Source: Propionispora sp. 2/2-37 (lineage in GTDB: Bacteria > Bacillota > Negativicutes > Propionisporales > Propionisporaceae). Taken from it: a stretch of DNA of 64,000 nucleotides. Position numbers and translations under genes: made by a program. Each line of letters opens with the position of its first letter. The first letter of the stretch is position 1. Shown piece by piece: positions 61,521 through 64,000 of the stretch. The notes below the pieces were generated by a model. That model was not told where the DNA came from and did not search any database. It saw nothing but the letters and a program-made list of their open reading frames with translations. The stretch spans positions 186,001-250,000 of the forward strand of contig NZ_CYSP01000004.1 of the NCBI RefSeq assembly GCF_001298735.1. The letters run 5' to 3'.

Positions 61521-62342
61521 TTACAATACTCCACATATTCTGCCGGCCAGTCCGATAAACACCGTCAAGGCAATCAGTTTAACCGGTGAAAAGTTTTTCT
61601 TCAGCAAATAGTACATCAGAACAGTATAGGCAAACGGCAGCATATTGGGAAGTACCTTGTCTAATACATCGGTTTGCAACGCCACCTTTGCCTCACCGGC
61701 CGTAATAATTACCGGAAGTTTTAAATTGATATAGGAAGCAATCAGGGCCCCAACCACCGTCAAACCAACAATAGTGGCCGCTCGGGAAACTAATTTCGTA
61801 TTTTCCTTTAGCGATTGAACCGCCCGGACACCGGTGCTATACCCGTAATTCATTAAACCAAAACGCAAACCGAAGTGCAGTATATTAAACAGTACCAGAA
61901 AAATAACAGGGCCCAGGATATTGCCTTCAATAGCCAGTGCCGCACCAATTCCGGCAGTAATCGGCAAGGCGGTCAGCCAGAACAGAGCATCGCCGATACC
62001 ACCCAGCGGTCCCATGGTGGCAACTTTAATTCCCCGGATGGTCTCCTGGTCCTCTTTATTTTGTTCCATGGCCGCAACAATCCCCATAATGAAAGTAACC
62101 AGAAACGGATGGGTATTGAAAAATTCCATATGGAGCTTCATGGATTTGGCCAAGTCCTTCTTATTACGGTGAATTTTTTCCAGTGCGGGCAGCATGCCGT
62201 ACAGCCAGCCGCACGCCTGCATTCTTTCATAATTGAAGGATGCCTGTAAAAAGAAGGAGCGCCAGACCATTTTATGCAGTTCTTTCTTGGTCAGGACCTT
62301 TTCACTGATGCCGTCCTCATATCTGCCGATCTCAGATTCCAT
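61521..62342 (-). CDS. PTS mannose-family EIID component (AgaE-like)
   Basis: 273 aa membrane subunit. N-terminal LTKKELHKMVWRSFFLQASFNYERMQACGWLYGMLPAL is the family signature, then GPLGGIGDALFWLTALP and GLRFGLMNYGYSTGV. ATG 62342 follows AAAAGGAGGTCGGAAGCC; the 27 upstream codons overlap the EIIC gene and are discarded. It forms the translocation channel with EIIC. Confidence 0.92.
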   Translation of the reverse strand: MESEIGRYEDGISEKVLTKKELHKMVWRSFFLQASFNYERMQACGWLYGMLPALEKIHRNKKDLAKSMKLHMEFFNTHPFLVTFIMGIVAAMEQNKEDQETIRGIKVATMGPLGGIGDALFWLTALPITAGIGAALAIEGNILGPVIFLVLFNILHFGLRFGLMNYGYSTGVRAVQSLKENTKLVSRAATIVGLTVVGALIASYINLKLPVIITAGEAKVALQTDVLDKVLPNMLPFAYTVLMYYLLKKNFSPVKLIALTVFIGLAGRICGVL

Positions 62343-63099
62343 GGCTTCCGACCTCCTTTTTTGCCACCCTGGCAGCATTATTTCGATTATTGTAATAGTC
62401 ATAGCCGGCAACGCATACTGCAATACCGGCTACAGCCAGCAAAGGAAGCTTAAGATACGTAGCCAGGATAAACCCTGCAATCAAAAATACTGCATACTCT
62501 TGTTTGTACATAATTTTCAGCAGCATGGCAAACCCTATGGCTGGCATCACACCTCCGGCTACGGCTAAGCCGCCGATAAACCATTGCGGCAACATTTCCA
62601 CCGTACTTTTGGCCAAATCAGCGCCAAAATAAATGGGGAGAAAGGCAATGATGGCATAAAACAGCCCCAGGAACAATATACCGAGATAGTTGATCCGGAC
62701 GATTCCCGCCACATTAGCCTGTTCGGCGTATTGATCGGCCTTATGCATAATAGGGGAAAATACGGTGAACATCAGTGTGATTGCCCCTTGTACGGCTACT
62801 GCAAAAGGTACGGCTACGCCCACGGCCACCTTCGGGTCCTGCTGCGTCAAAATGGCAAAAGCGGTACCGATGATTCCGCCGATTACTACATTAGGCGGCT
62901 GGGCTCCCGCCAACGGTACCATCCCCATCCAGACCAGCTCTAACGTAGCTCCCGTAATAAGTCCGGTTTTAAGATCACCCAGGATTAAACCTACAACCAG
63001 CCCGGTAACAACAGGCCGGTGAATATGAATCAATCCGTCAAATAAGTCAATACCGGCAATAAAGGCCCACAGGGCAATCATTAATGCTTCAGAAAACAT
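62332..63099 (-). CDS. PTS mannose-family EIIC component (AgaW-like)
   Basis: 255 aa polytopic membrane protein. Hallmarks are LIHIHRPVVTGLVVGLILGDLKTGLITGATLELVWMGMVPLAGAQPPNVVIGGIIGTAFAI, then PQWFIGGLAVAGGVMPAIGFAMLL. It translocates N-acetylgalactosamine or galactosamine while EIIB phosphorylates it; the sugar is inferred from agaS and nagA in the operon. GGGAGGATTACT precedes the ATG, and the 3' end overlaps EIID by 11 bp. Confidence 0.92.
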   Translation of the reverse strand: MFSEALMIALWAFIAGIDLFDGLIHIHRPVVTGLVVGLILGDLKTGLITGATLELVWMGMVPLAGAQPPNVVIGGIIGTAFAILTQQDPKVAVGVAVPFAVAVQGAITLMFTVFSPIMHKADQYAEQANVAGIVRINYLGILFLGLFYAIIAFLPIYFGADLAKSTVEMLPQWFIGGLAVAGGVMPAIGFAMLLKIMYKQEYAVFLIAGFILATYLKLPLLAVAGIAVCVAGYDYYNNRNNAARVAKKEVGSHGI

Positions 63100-63174
63100 A
63101 GTAATCCTCCCTTTTCCATTTTCTATTTATCAGTCATCCTCTCGTGCTTTCAAACGTTCCTTCTTTGCTCTATA

Positions 63175-63648
63175 CTAAATGAATTTTAAAATGTCAAGGC
63201 TGTTCTCATCAGGAACACGGCGTATTTCCAGCTTCACGCCTAATTCATGCAGCCTGTGAAAAGCCTGTATATCCTCGTCATCTACCGATACTGTACTGGA
63301 AATTTGCTTTTTCCCCTCACTAAAGTGCATATTTCCAATGTTTACTTTTTTAATAGGCACCTGCCCCTCTACAAGCCGCAGTACATCCTGCGGGGTCTTG
63401 ACAACCAGGAAGATCAACTGGTCTTCGGCGGCATAATGAATTTTATCAATGGTTTCCTGAATCGTAAAATACCGGGTTTCAACGGTTTCCGCCACTGCCA
63501 TATCCATCAAATTTTGCTGCACTTCATCAGCTGCAGCCTTGTCATTGGCTACCACAACCAAATTAGCCCCCAAATGATTCGTCCAGGTCATGCCTACCTG
63601 CCCATGAATCAAACGGTTATCAATCCTGGTTAATAAAATGTTCGGCAC
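63175..63648 (-). CDS. PTS mannose-family EIIB component (AgaV-like)
   Basis: 157 aa cytoplasmic phosphocarrier. It opens PNILLTRIDNRLIHGQVGMTW, with the phosphorylated histidine in LIHGQVG at residue 15; PIKKVNIGNMHFSEGKKQIS is also typical. The GTG at 63648 aligns with the family start and has AGGGG 10 bases upstream; a GTG at 63657 is the alternative. It relays phosphate from EIIA to the incoming amino sugar. Confidence 0.92.
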   Translation of the reverse strand: MPNILLTRIDNRLIHGQVGMTWTNHLGANLVVVANDKAAADEVQQNLMDMAVAETVETRYFTIQETIDKIHYAAEDQLIFLVVKTPQDVLRLVEGQVPIKKVNIGNMHFSEGKKQISSTVSVDDEDIQAFHRLHELGVKLEIRRVPDENSLDILKFI

Positions 63649-63772
63649 TATGATCACGCCCCTATTCTTTCCTTATACAATAACCAGCCTCTCATTGTCA
63701 TGATGTGCGTACCAGCGATAGGGATAAACCCCGGCCAGCGCAACAAACTAATACTATAGTTAGCCTTTCTTG

Positions 63773-64000
63773 TTAAATTCCATTTTCACAGCCGGAACAT
63801 TTATGGGAAATTGCCGCCTTTTCAAATTTCACTGTCGCTTTCTTGCTTGCTCTGATAACGGCGTCCGCCAAAGCCTGAACCGGCATTTCTTCATCCTGGT
63901 AAATCGCTTCAATTATTGAGCCGACATTTACGCCTGCCACTACTTCCCTATTCGCGTCATGAAGGGCTAATTCCGCCGCGACCTTAAACGGGGTCCCTCC
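63773..64000 (-). CDS. PTS mannose-family EIIA component (AgaF-like), 5' end cut by the window
   Basis: The last 75 residues are present, reading leftward from the window edge. GGTPFKVAAELAL and REVVAGVNVGSIIEAI are the conserved C-terminal half of EIIA-Man domains. The phosphorylated histidine lies in the missing N-terminal part. The tail ends HKCSGCENGI, whose CxxC is unusual for this family. TAA at 63773-63775. The next gene downstream is EIIB. Confidence 0.85.
   Translation of the reverse strand, partial: GGTPFKVAAELALHDANREVVAGVNVGSIIEAIYQDEEMPVQALADAVIRASKKATVKFEKAAISHKCSGCENGI

Noticed and set aside
1..64000. tRNA, rRNA, CRISPR arrays, insertion sequences, integrase or phage genes
   Set aside because: None were recognised in reading both strands; a tRNAscan/CRISPR search was not possible here.

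Overview
The window looks like chromosomal DNA of an anaerobic, outer-membrane-bearing Firmicute, most likely a Negativicute of the Sporomusaceae type. This is inference from gene content: strong Gram-positive-style Shine-Dalgarno sites, an Rrf2/IscR-nifS-nifU set, DeoR regulators, a KhtTU-type K+/H+ antiporter and a CgeB-like (spore-associated family) glycosyltransferase sit together with an LpxC homologue, a family otherwise tied to lipid A. No rRNA, tRNA, CRISPR array, transposase or phage gene was seen.

Layout. (1) 1-3.7 kb: a glycyl-radical-enzyme activase running off the left edge, its divergent DeoR regulator, then khtTU. (2) 4-22.2 kb: about 18 kb of surface-glycan genes, all leftward, in two transcription units separated by a terminator near 10.7 kb. 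The right unit makes CDP-4-keto-6-deoxyglucose (rfbF, rfbG) and modifies it (C-methyltransferase, 3,5-epimerase-like protein, reductase), followed by methyltransferases and glycosyltransferases. The left unit has a Gfo/Idh dehydrogenase, DegT aminotransferase, GNAT/FemAB-like acyltransferase, LpxC-like deacetylase, CgeB-like glycosyltransferase, WbqC protein and ATP-grasp ligase, which reads as a route to an acylated amino or diamino sugar. (3) 22.5-24.6 kb: iscR-nifS-nifU with a clear promoter/operator. (4) 24.9-31.2 kb: an AEC permease, a tiny unlisted gene, a DUF1847 protein, an enolase-superfamily enzyme and an ssuABC-like ABC transporter behind an attenuator-like leader. (5) 31.2-44.7 kb: a 13-kb leftward inositol operon mixing Thermotoga-type genes (iolM, iolN, an iolO candidate, iolG) with Bacillus-type genes (iolI, iolC, an iolJ-like aldolase). 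It also holds a DeoR regulator, an Fe-alcohol dehydrogenase and two sugar porters: one decayed, one fused to a PTS EIIA-Gut domain. (6) 45-57.4 kb: TauE/SafE permease, AraC regulator, nitroreductase, an EndoQ-UvrD fusion, a TetR/MFS pair, a DUF4405 membrane protein, an amber-interrupted amidohydrolase facing a MarR regulator, and a catalase. (7) 57.5-64 kb: an N-acetylgalactosamine/galactosamine PTS operon (agaF partial, V, W, E, nagA/agaA, gatZ/kbaZ, agaS).

How the parts work together. Regions 5 and 7 are sugar and polyol catabolic operons that feed aldol cleavage. Region 2 builds envelope or spore-surface glycan; no flippase or polymerase is visible, so export genes must lie elsewhere. Three genes are broken: the iolJ-like aldolase (frameshift with a GTGA stop-start overlap), the IolT-like porter (out-of-frame deletion plus amber codon) and the amidohydrolase (single in-frame amber codon). 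The least ordinary items are the MFS-EIIA-Gut fusion, the EndoQ-UvrD fusion, the Gfo/Idh-DegT-LpxC glycan unit and the hybrid inositol operon.
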